Assembly (NCBI GenBank): GCA_021772095.1 | Contig: JADYXR010000033.1 | Coordinates: 1-64,000 of the forward strand | From: Candidatus Obscuribacter sp. | Lineage (GTDB): Bacteria > Cyanobacteriota > Vampirovibrionia > Obscuribacterales > Obscuribacteraceae | Reading direction: 5' to 3' | DNA length: 64,000 nucleotides | Shown here: piece after piece, positions 16,154-23,265 of the stretch | Position numbering within the stretch: the first letter of the stretch is position 1 | How the letters are laid out: every line of letters starts with the position of its first letter | Translations under genes and position numbers: made by a program | Notes under the pieces: generated by a model | The model's input: only the letters and a program-made list of their open reading frames with translations | What the model was told of the DNA's origin: nothing | Databases searched by the model: none

Positions 16154-17545
16154 ATGAACGCTTCCAGACGGTATTTACCGCTATCGCTAATGCTTTTGCT
16201 CGCCGCCTCAGTAGGCAGCGCAAACGCCGGGTCGTTTCTTGACCCGTATTCGCATATCGCGGCTCCACAAGGCACAGCGCCCAAGACCCGCAATTCGCAA
16301 AAAGAACCACGGATAGTGCCGCAGGTTGATGAAGTCGAGCAGGCTACCACTTATGTCGCTATGCCCATGGGTCATCTCGCCGAAGACGGTCAGAATAAGA
16401 AGAAGAAAGAAGGCGGCGGCGGCATACTCAGCAAGACCACTGGAATTTTCGCTGGTGTCGGCAACGGAGTTGCGAAAAGCGGCAAAATGTTCGCCAACGG
16501 CGCAGGTGCTGCTGGCGGCTTGGCTAAGAAGAGCGGCACGCTAATCGGAACCGGCGTCAAGTCGACCGGGGACAAGATCAAAGATTCGAAGGACGCCGTT
16601 AGCGACAAAATTGCCAGCAACAAACCAGCCAGCAAGAAAGCAGCCAAGACCGAAAAGCAAAGTCCAAATCGGACTGCATCCGTGGACGACTGGTACACGA
16701 AAGAAGCAGCGAATACACTCGCCCACAATAAAGATAATGGCAAAAGAGCCGGTGAGCTCGTCAAACGCGATCCGACTAAACACGCCGGAATTGAAACAGC
16801 TTATCTCGGTCAGAAAGGCGGAAAGAAAGCTGGTCTGGGAAGCAAATTAAATCCGTTCAACAAGCTCAGCAAGAAGACTAACGACAAAGACAATAATCAA
16901 GTCGAAATCCGCCCAGCAAGCGGTTTCGCCGATGGCGCCGCCAATCCTGACGAAGAAGTGCTCGCTGCAATGCAACGCGAGAAAGCAGCTAAGCTGGCCG
17001 CAAAACAAAGTTTAGAATCAGGCGATAAAGAGAAATTCACTCCGATTGTCGCCACTCCTGAGCCTGAGAAAAACACCAGCAAAGTGGCAGCGAAAACTGA
17101 ATCCAAGAAAAAATCCAAATTCAATATCGTCAAAGCGATGCCAGGATTGCCTTCGTTCGGAAAGAAACAAAAATCGCAACCAACATCAATCGCAACAGCT
17201 CCTAAGAAGGACAAAAAAGATAAGCAGACTGAGGTCAAAGGAAACGATCTCGACCAACTTACTGAAGTCGATTCAGTAGCAAAAATCGATCCTAACGCCG
17301 AAGAAGATATCACTCCAGCCTCATCGCCAATGGCGTTAAGAACTGGTGACAAAAAGATCGATGCCGCTACACCTAAGGGTCAAGCCCACAAGGAACAAGT
17401 AGTAGCCGCCAAGAAACCTGCCAAGAAAAGCAAGTTCGGCGGAATGGGAATGGCAAGCCTCTCCAAATTCAATTTCATGAACAAGAAGAATCCCGCTGCC
17501 CCGCCCCAATCTGCTACAAAAACGGATGCTGCAAAACAAATGTAA
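16154..17545 (+). CDS. Secreted Lys/Ala/Gly-rich low-complexity protein
   Basis: Unrecognised 463-residue protein. A signal peptide (LPLSLMLLLAASVGSANA) is followed by a Gly-rich segment (GGGGILSKTTGIFAGVGNG), amphipathic Lys/Ala/Ser repeats such as KIKDSKDAVSDKIASNKPAS, and strongly basic low-complexity sequence to the end. Several segments share the theme K-S-K-F-(N/G) with short hydrophobic patches. ATG 16154 follows GAGG at a suitable distance; TTG 16151 is adjacent. The composition suggests an extended, cell-surface or nucleic-acid/polyanion-binding protein, but that is a guess. Its last 20 bases overlap the next gene. Confidence 0.7.
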   Translation: MNASRRYLPLSLMLLLAASVGSANAGSFLDPYSHIAAPQGTAPKTRNSQKEPRIVPQVDEVEQATTYVAMPMGHLAEDGQNKKKKEGGGGILSKTTGIFAGVGNGVAKSGKMFANGAGAAGGLAKKSGTLIGTGVKSTGDKIKDSKDAVSDKIASNKPASKKAAKTEKQSPNRTASVDDWYTKEAANTLAHNKDNGKRAGELVKRDPTKHAGIETAYLGQKGGKKAGLGSKLNPFNKLSKKTNDKDNNQVEIRPASGFADGAANPDEEVLAAMQREKAAKLAAKQSLESGDKEKFTPIVATPEPEKNTSKVAAKTESKKKSKFNIVKAMPGLPSFGKKQKSQPTSIATAPKKDKKDKQTEVKGNDLDQLTEVDSVAKIDPNAEEDITPASSPMALRTGDKKIDAATPKGQAHKEQVVAAKKPAKKSKFGGMGMASLSKFNFMNKKNPAAPPQSATKTDAAKQM

Positions 17546-18452
17546 AACCGCTCTGCGACCGACTCTGGTCGTAGAATCAGTCAAGCTTAATACAGAGCTT
17601 GGCATGGATGTTTTGCTCGGACTAGAAACTTTCCAACACACTGGAAGTTTCAAATTTCGAGCAGCGCACAACGTCGTGCATAATTCATCGTCACCACATC
17701 TGGTGACAGCCTCATCCGGAAACTTTGGACAAGCGCTCGCGTATGCGTGCCAACTCGTCGGCAAGAAGTGTACGGTCGTCATGCCGGAAACCTCCTCGCA
17801 GGCAAAAGTTGATGCAGTGCGAGGCTTCGGCGGTGAAGTTCGGCTCATTGACGTTTCGAAGAGAACTCGTGGCGAGTGGCTTCTAGATGTGTTGATCGAA
17901 ATAGGTCACGACGCTGAGTCGGTCAGTCCATATGATGATGAACGCGTGATTGCCGGCAACTCGACTCTGGCTGACGAACTCGTGCAATACAAAGATTGTT
18001 TTGACACCGTTGTCGTGCCGATTGGCGGAGGCGGTTTGAGTGCTGGTTTGATCGAAGGATTTCGCCGACACGAAGTGGATGTGACAATCATCGGAGTCGA
18101 GCCTGCGCTCGGCAACGACGCTGCGCGTAGTTTGGCTGCCGGAGAGATTATAGCCAACGAGAAGGAGCCTGCCACCATCGCTGATGGCGTGCGAACTCTG
18201 GCTCTTGGTCACCACAACTTTCCAATTTTGCAGAGTGGCTTGTCGGAAATACTCGAAGTAGAAGAACCCGACATCGTCGCCGCTGTGAAGCTTCTTTTCC
18301 TCCAGGCCAATCTCAAGACAGAACCGACCGGCGCGTTGAGTACAGCCGCTGTGCTGGCGCACAAACGCAAATTCGAGCATAAGCGTCCCTTGCTGATCGT
18401 CAGTGGTGGCAATGTCGATCCGGCGCTGTTTGCAAAATTGATTTCGGAATAA
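17526..18452 (+). CDS. PLP-dependent threonine/serine dehydratase-like enzyme
   Basis: Fold-type II PLP enzyme of 308 residues, single catalytic domain without the C-terminal regulatory ACT region, as in TdcB or serine racemase. Seen: PLP lysine in HTGSFKFRAA, substrate loop ASSGNFGQALAYA, phosphate-binding GGGGLSAG, and a C-terminal SGGNVDP. It probably deaminates threonine or serine to the 2-oxo acid, though racemase activity is possible. The start lies inside the end of the preceding gene (20-base overlap), implying coupled translation of two apparently unrelated proteins. The N-terminus is short compared with the family. Confidence 0.85.
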   Translation: MLQNKCKTALRPTLVVESVKLNTELGMDVLLGLETFQHTGSFKFRAAHNVVHNSSSPHLVTASSGNFGQALAYACQLVGKKCTVVMPETSSQAKVDAVRGFGGEVRLIDVSKRTRGEWLLDVLIEIGHDAESVSPYDDERVIAGNSTLADELVQYKDCFDTVVVPIGGGGLSAGLIEGFRRHEVDVTIIGVEPALGNDAARSLAAGEIIANEKEPATIADGVRTLALGHHNFPILQSGLSEILEVEEPDIVAAVKLLFLQANLKTEPTGALSTAAVLAHKRKFEHKRPLLIVSGGNVDPALFAKLISE

Positions 18453-18540
18453 GGCTCGAAAATTGGATCAGCGCTTCGAGCGAAATTGGTTCTGTTGAAC
18501 GAAATCGTCGTGTGAGAGTCGTGCGGACAAGCTAACGGTG

Positions 18541-18611
18541 ATTCGCTTGAGCAGCGAACTTTCAGCGTGCGCGTCTGAGAGCATGCAAAACTGATTCGCT
18601 GAACAGCGAAT
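18541..18611. repeat. Two copies of a TTCGCT/AGCGAA hairpin
   Basis: TTCGCT-tgagc-AGCGAA (18542-18558) and ATTCGCT-gaac-AGCGAAT (18594-18611) are near copies of one small hairpin, each preceded by TG. They lie in the gene-free stretch 18453-18672 between convergent genes. The function is unknown; they may be part of overlapping 3' untranslated regions. Confidence 0.5.
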
Positions 18612-18672
18612 GGTAAATTTGCGAGCAACGAAAAACAGACGTCGTTGTTCGACGCCGAATTCAAAATAAGAT

Positions 18673-18722
18673 CGCGAAGGAGCCACAGACCATCGCTACC
18701 TCGCGCGGTCTGTGGCTTCGCG
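18673..18722. terminator. Bidirectional terminator between dehydratase and speD
   Basis: CGCGAAG plus GCCACAGACC (18673-18691) pairs with GGTCTGTGGC plus CTTCGCG (18707-18722), a long stem with a small bulge. TTTA follows on the plus strand and ATCTTATTTT on the minus strand, so it can serve both converging transcripts. Confidence 0.75.
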
Positions 18723-18730
18723 TTTACTGA

Positions 18731-19159
18731 TTAACCAGAGACTACCGAGAGTCTCGATCTTTCGCCTTCAACTATGGCGCGTGCGCGGCCTGCGCTTCGC
18801 GGAAACTCACGGCCTCTCATAAACACTTCCTTGTCGAAGCTCTCTGGCTCAAAGTGATCGCAGAAGAACTTGACGGCGTCTTCAACATCGAAATCTTTGC
18901 ATGAGAAGATATCAAGTGTTGCAAAACCCTTGTCTGGAAACGTGTGTATGGAGATATGAGACTCAGCAATGAGCACTACTCCGCTTACTCCCCAATCGTC
19001 TTCCACGGCTCCGTGGTACGTAAAGACGTACGGTGGCATTATCTTTGTCATCTTGAGCTGCGGTGGGTACGCATCAAGCATCTTAGCCATTGCATTTACG
19101 TCTGCCAATTTTTCTTTGGAGCAACCGTAAGCTTCAAGAATTAGATGTGGTCCGAACAT
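18731..19159 (-). CDS. speD: S-adenosylmethionine decarboxylase proenzyme
   Basis: Makes decarboxylated S-adenosylmethionine, the aminopropyl donor for spermidine. The 142-residue protein is the short bacterial class 1B type. The self-cleavage site is Glu66-Ser67 in LIAESHISIHTFPDKGFATLDIFSC: Ser67 becomes the pyruvoyl cofactor, and His72 and Cys87 match the processing and catalytic residues. The strong ribosome site AAGGGGG lies just upstream. It has a leader of about 210 bases with its own short ORF (19198-19287), suggesting regulation after transcription start. No speE was seen in this window. Confidence 0.95.
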   Translation of the reverse strand: MFGPHLILEAYGCSKEKLADVNAMAKMLDAYPPQLKMTKIMPPYVFTYHGAVEDDWGVSGVVLIAESHISIHTFPDKGFATLDIFSCKDFDVEDAVKFFCDHFEPESFDKEVFMRGREFPRSAGRARAIVEGERSRLSVVSG

Positions 19160-19197
19160 TTCTTTCCCCCTTTCTGCATCGCCGCTAAACGAGCAGA

Positions 19198-19287
19198 TTA
19201 ATGGTGATTCCTTGTGTATGTCAAAACGTTGAAAGCCTGATGGCCTCTCCGTCTTGCGGGGTACACGAAACGCTTACTTAACACCAT
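19198..19287 (-). CDS. Candidate upstream ORF in the speD leader
   Basis: A 29-codon ORF starting MVLSKRFVYPARRRGHQAF and ending NHH, ATG 19287 with GAAGG about ten bases upstream, TAA at 19198-19200, 38 bases before speD. It is basic and Arg/His-rich. Small basic leader peptides are known ahead of polyamine genes (for example the ornithine-sensing leader of speF in enterobacteria), so a regulatory role is conceivable. Nothing beyond position and composition supports it. Confidence 0.35.
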   Translation of the reverse strand: MVLSKRFVYPARRRGHQAFNVLTYTRNHH

Positions 19288-19335
19288 CGGACTAATGCCT
19301 TCTGGGAGTTGGGCGTTGTTGTGTCTTAGCTGAAA

Positions 19336-19403
19336 CCTCCTTTTGGATTTCGTTTCCAATATTTTGGAAGAATGTATTCTACAGCAAATTTTACACGCAA
19401 CAA
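19336..19403 (-). promoter_or_regulatory. speD: speD promoter and 5' end of its leader
   Basis: On the minus strand TTGTTG (19403-19398) and TAGAAT (19381-19376) are 16 bases apart and would start transcription near 19369. The RNA would begin with a TTCCAA/TTGGAA hairpin (19369-19354), then AAAAGGAGG (19344-19336), a strong ribosome-site sequence with no start codon at a usable distance. The leader continues to the speD ATG at 19159. Confidence 0.45.
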
Positions 19404-19590
19404 TAAAAGCGTGCCGCTTGAACGAAAAGTTTTACGAAATCGTTATCCTTTCCCATTCCTCCAACCTTGATTAGAGACAACGGAACTACAGGAATGTTCC
19501 CGCTCGGGTAGAGGCTTCACGCAGGTTCACGAAAGCGGAAGTTTGACTGCAACGATTCTAAAATTGTAAGCGCTTTGAGGTGACGCCACC

Positions 19591-20901
19591 ATGAACGATC
19601 TTCTGATAGCTCGTTCGCAAATGGGCATGTCTCTTGCCTTTCATATAGTCTTTGCTGCGATCGGAATTGCGCTGCCACTCATAATGTGCGTTGCGGAATG
19701 GCTCTGGCTCAAAACTGGCGATGAGGTTTACTACGAACTCGCCAAGAGATGGTCGAAGGGTGCAGCGATACTCTTCGCTGTCGGCGCAGTATCAGGCACG
19801 GTGCTCTCGTTTGAACTGGGGCTGTTGTGGCCGGGCTTCATGAAGTGGTCGGGCGAAATCATCGGCTTGCCTTTCGCGCTGGAAGGTTTTGCATTCTTCA
19901 CAGAAGCGATCTTTCTGGGCATCTACTTGTACGGCTGGAAGCTAGTGCCCAAGACGATGCACTTGATCGCAGGAGCGATCGTTGCGATCAGCGGTGCCGC
20001 ATCTGCGTTGTTTGTAATTCTCGCCAACGGTTGGATGAACACGCCGACAGGATTTCGTCTGGTCGACGGCAAACCGGTGGACATCGATCCCATCGCGGCG
20101 ATGTGGAATCCGGCCGCTGTGCCGGAAGCTGTTCACATGCTAATCGCGGCTTATGTCTCCACCGCGTTTCTTGCTGCAGGCATCCACGCTTACATGCTGT
20201 TGCGCGACAAAACCAACATCTTCCATCGGCGAGCGCTCGCCATCGCGCTTGCGCTTGGTGGCAGCATGGCGATTATCCAACCAGTGAGCGGAGACGTTCT
20301 CGCTCAAATGGTGGCACGCGTTCAACCAGTCAAGCTAGCAGCAATGGAAGCTCACTACGAAACGCAACGCGGCGCTCCACTGACACTCGGTGGAATCCCT
20401 GACGACGACAAGGGTGTCGTGTATATGGGTGTAGAAATTCCTTACGGACTGAGTTTGCTCTCCTTCCACGATCCAAACGCTGAGGTGAAAGGACTTAAAG
20501 AATTTCCACGCGAACACTGGCCGAATGTTTTGCTTGTGCACTACTGCTTCCAAATCATGGTTGGCTGCGGCACGATTCTGATGCTGGTTTCCGCATGGGC
20601 AGCCATTCACGTGGCGAGGAAGCGAACCTTGCCGGACTCGACTAATTTTCTGAAGGTCCTGATTTTGATTTCACCTCTAGGTTTCGTAGCGACCGAAACC
20701 GGATGGTTCGTCACCGAATTGGGAAGGCAACCATGGGTGGTGCAGGGCATCATGCTGACTAAAGATGCCGTCACACCGATGACCGGATTGGCGATTCCTT
20801 TCTCGATGTTTACCGCTCTCTACATTTTTCTCGCCGTGATTGTGGTCTTCCTGATTCAACGCCAGATCATCCGCAGCCCAAGAATGAAAGGGAGCGAGTA
20901 A
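19591..20901 (+). CDS. cydA: Cytochrome bd quinol oxidase subunit I
   Basis: Haem-carrying subunit of the cytochrome bd terminal oxidase, which oxidises quinol and reduces O2 in the membrane. The 436-residue, nine-helix protein starts with RSQMGMSLAFHIVFAAIG, whose His is the haem b595/d-side ligand, and has GFAFFTEAIFLGIYLYGW, the b558 His in AVHMLIAAYVSTAF, and GRQPW. The Q-loop (after KLAAMEAHYETQ) is short, as in the cyanide-insensitive CioA type. GAGGTG precedes the ATG. It overlaps cydB by one base. Confidence 0.95.
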   Translation: MNDLLIARSQMGMSLAFHIVFAAIGIALPLIMCVAEWLWLKTGDEVYYELAKRWSKGAAILFAVGAVSGTVLSFELGLLWPGFMKWSGEIIGLPFALEGFAFFTEAIFLGIYLYGWKLVPKTMHLIAGAIVAISGAASALFVILANGWMNTPTGFRLVDGKPVDIDPIAAMWNPAAVPEAVHMLIAAYVSTAFLAAGIHAYMLLRDKTNIFHRRALAIALALGGSMAIIQPVSGDVLAQMVARVQPVKLAAMEAHYETQRGAPLTLGGIPDDDKGVVYMGVEIPYGLSLLSFHDPNAEVKGLKEFPREHWPNVLLVHYCFQIMVGCGTILMLVSAWAAIHVARKRTLPDSTNFLKVLILISPLGFVATETGWFVTELGRQPWVVQGIMLTKDAVTPMTGLAIPFSMFTALYIFLAVIVVFLIQRQIIRSPRMKGSE

Positions 20902-21929
20902 TGGATGCGCTCACCACAATCTCGTCGGAACAAGTAATCGGGTTGGCAATGCTTGCCGCGCTCACCTTTTATGCCGTCATGGCTGGTGCCGACTACGGCG
21001 GCGGAGTCTGGGATTTGTTTGCCTTCGGTCCGCGCGCAGCAAAACAACGAGAAACAATCGCGACTGCCATCGGTCCGATCTGGGAAGCGAATCACGTCTG
21101 GCTCATTCTAGTGATCGTGCTTCTGTTCGGATGCTTCCCGCCAGCCTTCGCCGCGATTTCAGTCGCGCTGCACATTCCTCTTACGATGCTCTTGATCGGA
21201 ATCGTACTTCGAGGTTCCGCGTTTACTTTCAGAACGTATGACAGTCACAAAGACGAAACGCAAAGATTGTGGGGACGGATTTTTGCAATCTCCAGTTTAA
21301 TCACACCGGTTATCCTTGGTATCGTAGTTGGTGCCATTTCAAACGGAGATTTGACCACAGAGGGAAGCGATTTCGCCACCACTTACATTCACTCATGGCT
21401 GCAGCCCTTCCCTGTTGCCGTCGGCTTCCTGGCGCTTTCGCTATTCGCGTATTTAGCCGCGGTTTATTTGACCTCGGATACAACTGATGAGGAATTGCAA
21501 AACGATTTCAGAATCCGCGCATTGATCTCGTCTCTTGTTAGCGCAGTTCTTGCTGCCACAGTTTTCTTACTTACGAAGACTGAAGCGCCCGGCATCTGGA
21601 CAGACATCTCCCGCGCCATTCCGCTTCTTATCGGAACTGCCGTAGTCGCGACTTGCACACTGGCGTTTTTGTACTTTCGAAAATTCAAGATCGCCCGTTT
21701 CTTTGCGGCCGGTCAAGTCGCGCTTGTGCTGTGGGGTTGGGCGATCGGACAATATCCTTATCTGGTTCGTCCGGACTGGACAATCACAAATTCCGCGGCG
21801 AACGCACGCACTCTGGAGCTGATTATCATTGCTCTGGTGGCTGGCGCGATTCTGCTGTTTCCGTCCTTTTACTATTTGCTGCACATCTTCAAATTGCGCG
21901 AGCAACCGCCGAAGAAGCTAGACAGCTAG
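20901..21929 (+). CDS. cydB: Cytochrome bd quinol oxidase subunit II
   Basis: Second membrane subunit of the bd oxidase, 342 residues. It has the N-terminal family signature YAVMAGADYGGGVWDL, then GPIWEANHVWLILVIVLLF, and further membrane helices, ending in a basic tail. The start codon shares one base with the cydA stop (TAATG), so the subunits are translationally coupled. No cydX-like or cydDC gene follows; the next gene is convergent and starts on the other strand only 9 bases away. Confidence 0.95.
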   Translation: MDALTTISSEQVIGLAMLAALTFYAVMAGADYGGGVWDLFAFGPRAAKQRETIATAIGPIWEANHVWLILVIVLLFGCFPPAFAAISVALHIPLTMLLIGIVLRGSAFTFRTYDSHKDETQRLWGRIFAISSLITPVILGIVVGAISNGDLTTEGSDFATTYIHSWLQPFPVAVGFLALSLFAYLAAVYLTSDTTDEELQNDFRIRALISSLVSAVLAATVFLLTKTEAPGIWTDISRAIPLLIGTAVVATCTLAFLYFRKFKIARFFAAGQVALVLWGWAIGQYPYLVRPDWTITNSAANARTLELIIIALVAGAILLFPSFYYLLHIFKLREQPPKKLDS

Positions 21930-21938
21930 TCCGCGCGA

Positions 21939-22577
21939 TCAACCTTCTCGCTGACCCTGTTTATGTTTCAATTCCATCTCTTTCCACATCGCTTCTTCCT
22001 GATCGTCAAACTCCTGAATCCGAGTTATAGTGTCAGTCTCAAGCGCCATCACATCGCCGTAGGAAGTAATTTTTGCGGAAACCTTATTATCTCGAGCTTC
22101 CTGCCACAGGAGGTGAGCGTCGTTAAAAAAATCAGTTGCTTCTTCGATGCTGGCGAATGCAAAAGAAGGAATATAAATACTTCGATTCCACCCCAGGAAA
22201 TAGACGTCACCTTTGTTGAAACGAATCGAGATAATCTTTTTCCAGGGAATAGAGACGGGGTCCGAGTTTTCCGTGTGATCGATAACTCCATAGTCGCTCA
22301 TAGTCGTTGTGCAATTGCGCGGATCAAGAAGCAAGCCCATTACCAGAATAAAATTAGAAAATGCCGGTAACAAAAAAAGAGCGATCAAAATCAAAGTTAT
22401 CTTCAGCAGCGGCGCTGGAAATCCCAGCAACGCGACACCGATAAGCCCGCCGGCAATCAAACACAACCCGGCAGCAAAAACTCGATAAGTCGGATCGACA
22501 ATTGTCAGTTGGCTGGTACACCTGATGAGCTCTTTAGGATTGCCGCTGTTGTAGGTGGTCTGTCGATTCGACGACAT
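21939..22577 (-). CDS. YcxB-like membrane protein
   Basis: A 212-residue protein with two membrane helices (about residues 35-55 and 60-85) and a C-terminal soluble domain resembling the YcxB-like family: SIPWKKIISIRFNKGDVYFL followed by GWNRSIYIPSFAF and a helix. ATG 22577 follows AGGAAAATACA; the longer frame from 22787 runs through intergenic sequence and is rejected. It is the downstream member of a pair with the paralogue at 22663. The role of the family is unknown. Confidence 0.65.
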   Translation of the reverse strand: MSSNRQTTYNSGNPKELIRCTSQLTIVDPTYRVFAAGLCLIAGGLIGVALLGFPAPLLKITLILIALFLLPAFSNFILVMGLLLDPRNCTTTMSDYGVIDHTENSDPVSIPWKKIISIRFNKGDVYFLGWNRSIYIPSFAFASIEEATDFFNDAHLLWQEARDNKVSAKITSYGDVMALETDTITRIQEFDDQEEAMWKEMELKHKQGQREG

Positions 22578-22662
22578 TGTATTTTCCTGCCTCGGCGTCA
22601 CGTCAACGAGAATCTGCTTTGCTTCTATTTTATACTTTAATCGGCTTACGGACGCGGATAGC

Positions 22663-23265
22663 TTAGCGCTGAACCAGGCGCTTCTTCTTTTTCGGGATTC
22701 GCGATTCGGTCCACAATTTTTGCGCAATGCCGACAAATTCTTGAGTGACCGCTTGATTTGGAAACGCGTAAGCCGGCACGACAACACCGCCTAGCCAGCT
22801 CACGAAATAGACGCTGCCACCTTCGGCCTTTATGCTTGAAATTAAACTCCAGGGAATGATCGCTCCGCGCTTGGCAGTTTCATCAGACACGCCGCGTGCG
22901 CTGAGGGCGGTCTTGAATGTCTCCGGCGTCCGAGTCGATCGCCAAACATCAACTGCACCCTTTATATAAGGAGTGCAAAGAAACCAGGCAGCCAGAAAGA
23001 GTTGTTGAATCAACGTCAGCGGTATTTTGAACAAATAGCACGCGCCCATAGCCAGCGCGAACAATAGTAGAGACAAAGCCGGCCCAGGTCCTTGAAAGAT
23101 CAAGTAACTACGACATGCTAAAAGTTCTTTCGCATGCGCTTCGTCTTTTCTATACGAAATTTCGTAGACTGGAATCGCTGAATAGTTCAATTTACCTTCT
23201 CGAAAAAATATTCGCGAACTACACCAGTTAAGCACGAACGCGATTAGAAGAAACTCGCAACGCAT
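22663..23265 (-). CDS. YcxB-like membrane protein, paralogue
   Basis: It has the same layout as its neighbour at 21939: two membrane segments in the middle and a C-terminal YcxB-like domain (IIPWSLISSIKAEGGSVYFV, then SWLGGVVVPAYAFPNQ), ending in a KKKKR basic tail. ATG 23265 overlaps the end of dnaE by 38 bases; TTG 23190, preceded by GAAGG, would give 175 residues and an N-terminus (LNYSAIPVYEISY) more like YcxB proteins. The pair probably arose by duplication. Co-transcription with dnaE is likely from the overlap or close spacing. Confidence 0.6.
   Translation of the reverse strand: MRCEFLLIAFVLNWCSSRIFFREGKLNYSAIPVYEISYRKDEAHAKELLACRSYLIFQGPGPALSLLLFALAMGACYLFKIPLTLIQQLFLAAWFLCTPYIKGAVDVWRSTRTPETFKTALSARGVSDETAKRGAIIPWSLISSIKAEGGSVYFVSWLGGVVVPAYAFPNQAVTQEFVGIAQKLWTESRIPKKKKRLVQR

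Noticed and set aside
18468..18686. 72-codon minus-strand frame between dehydratase and speD
   Set aside because: It starts inside the bidirectional terminator and contains both repeated hairpins.
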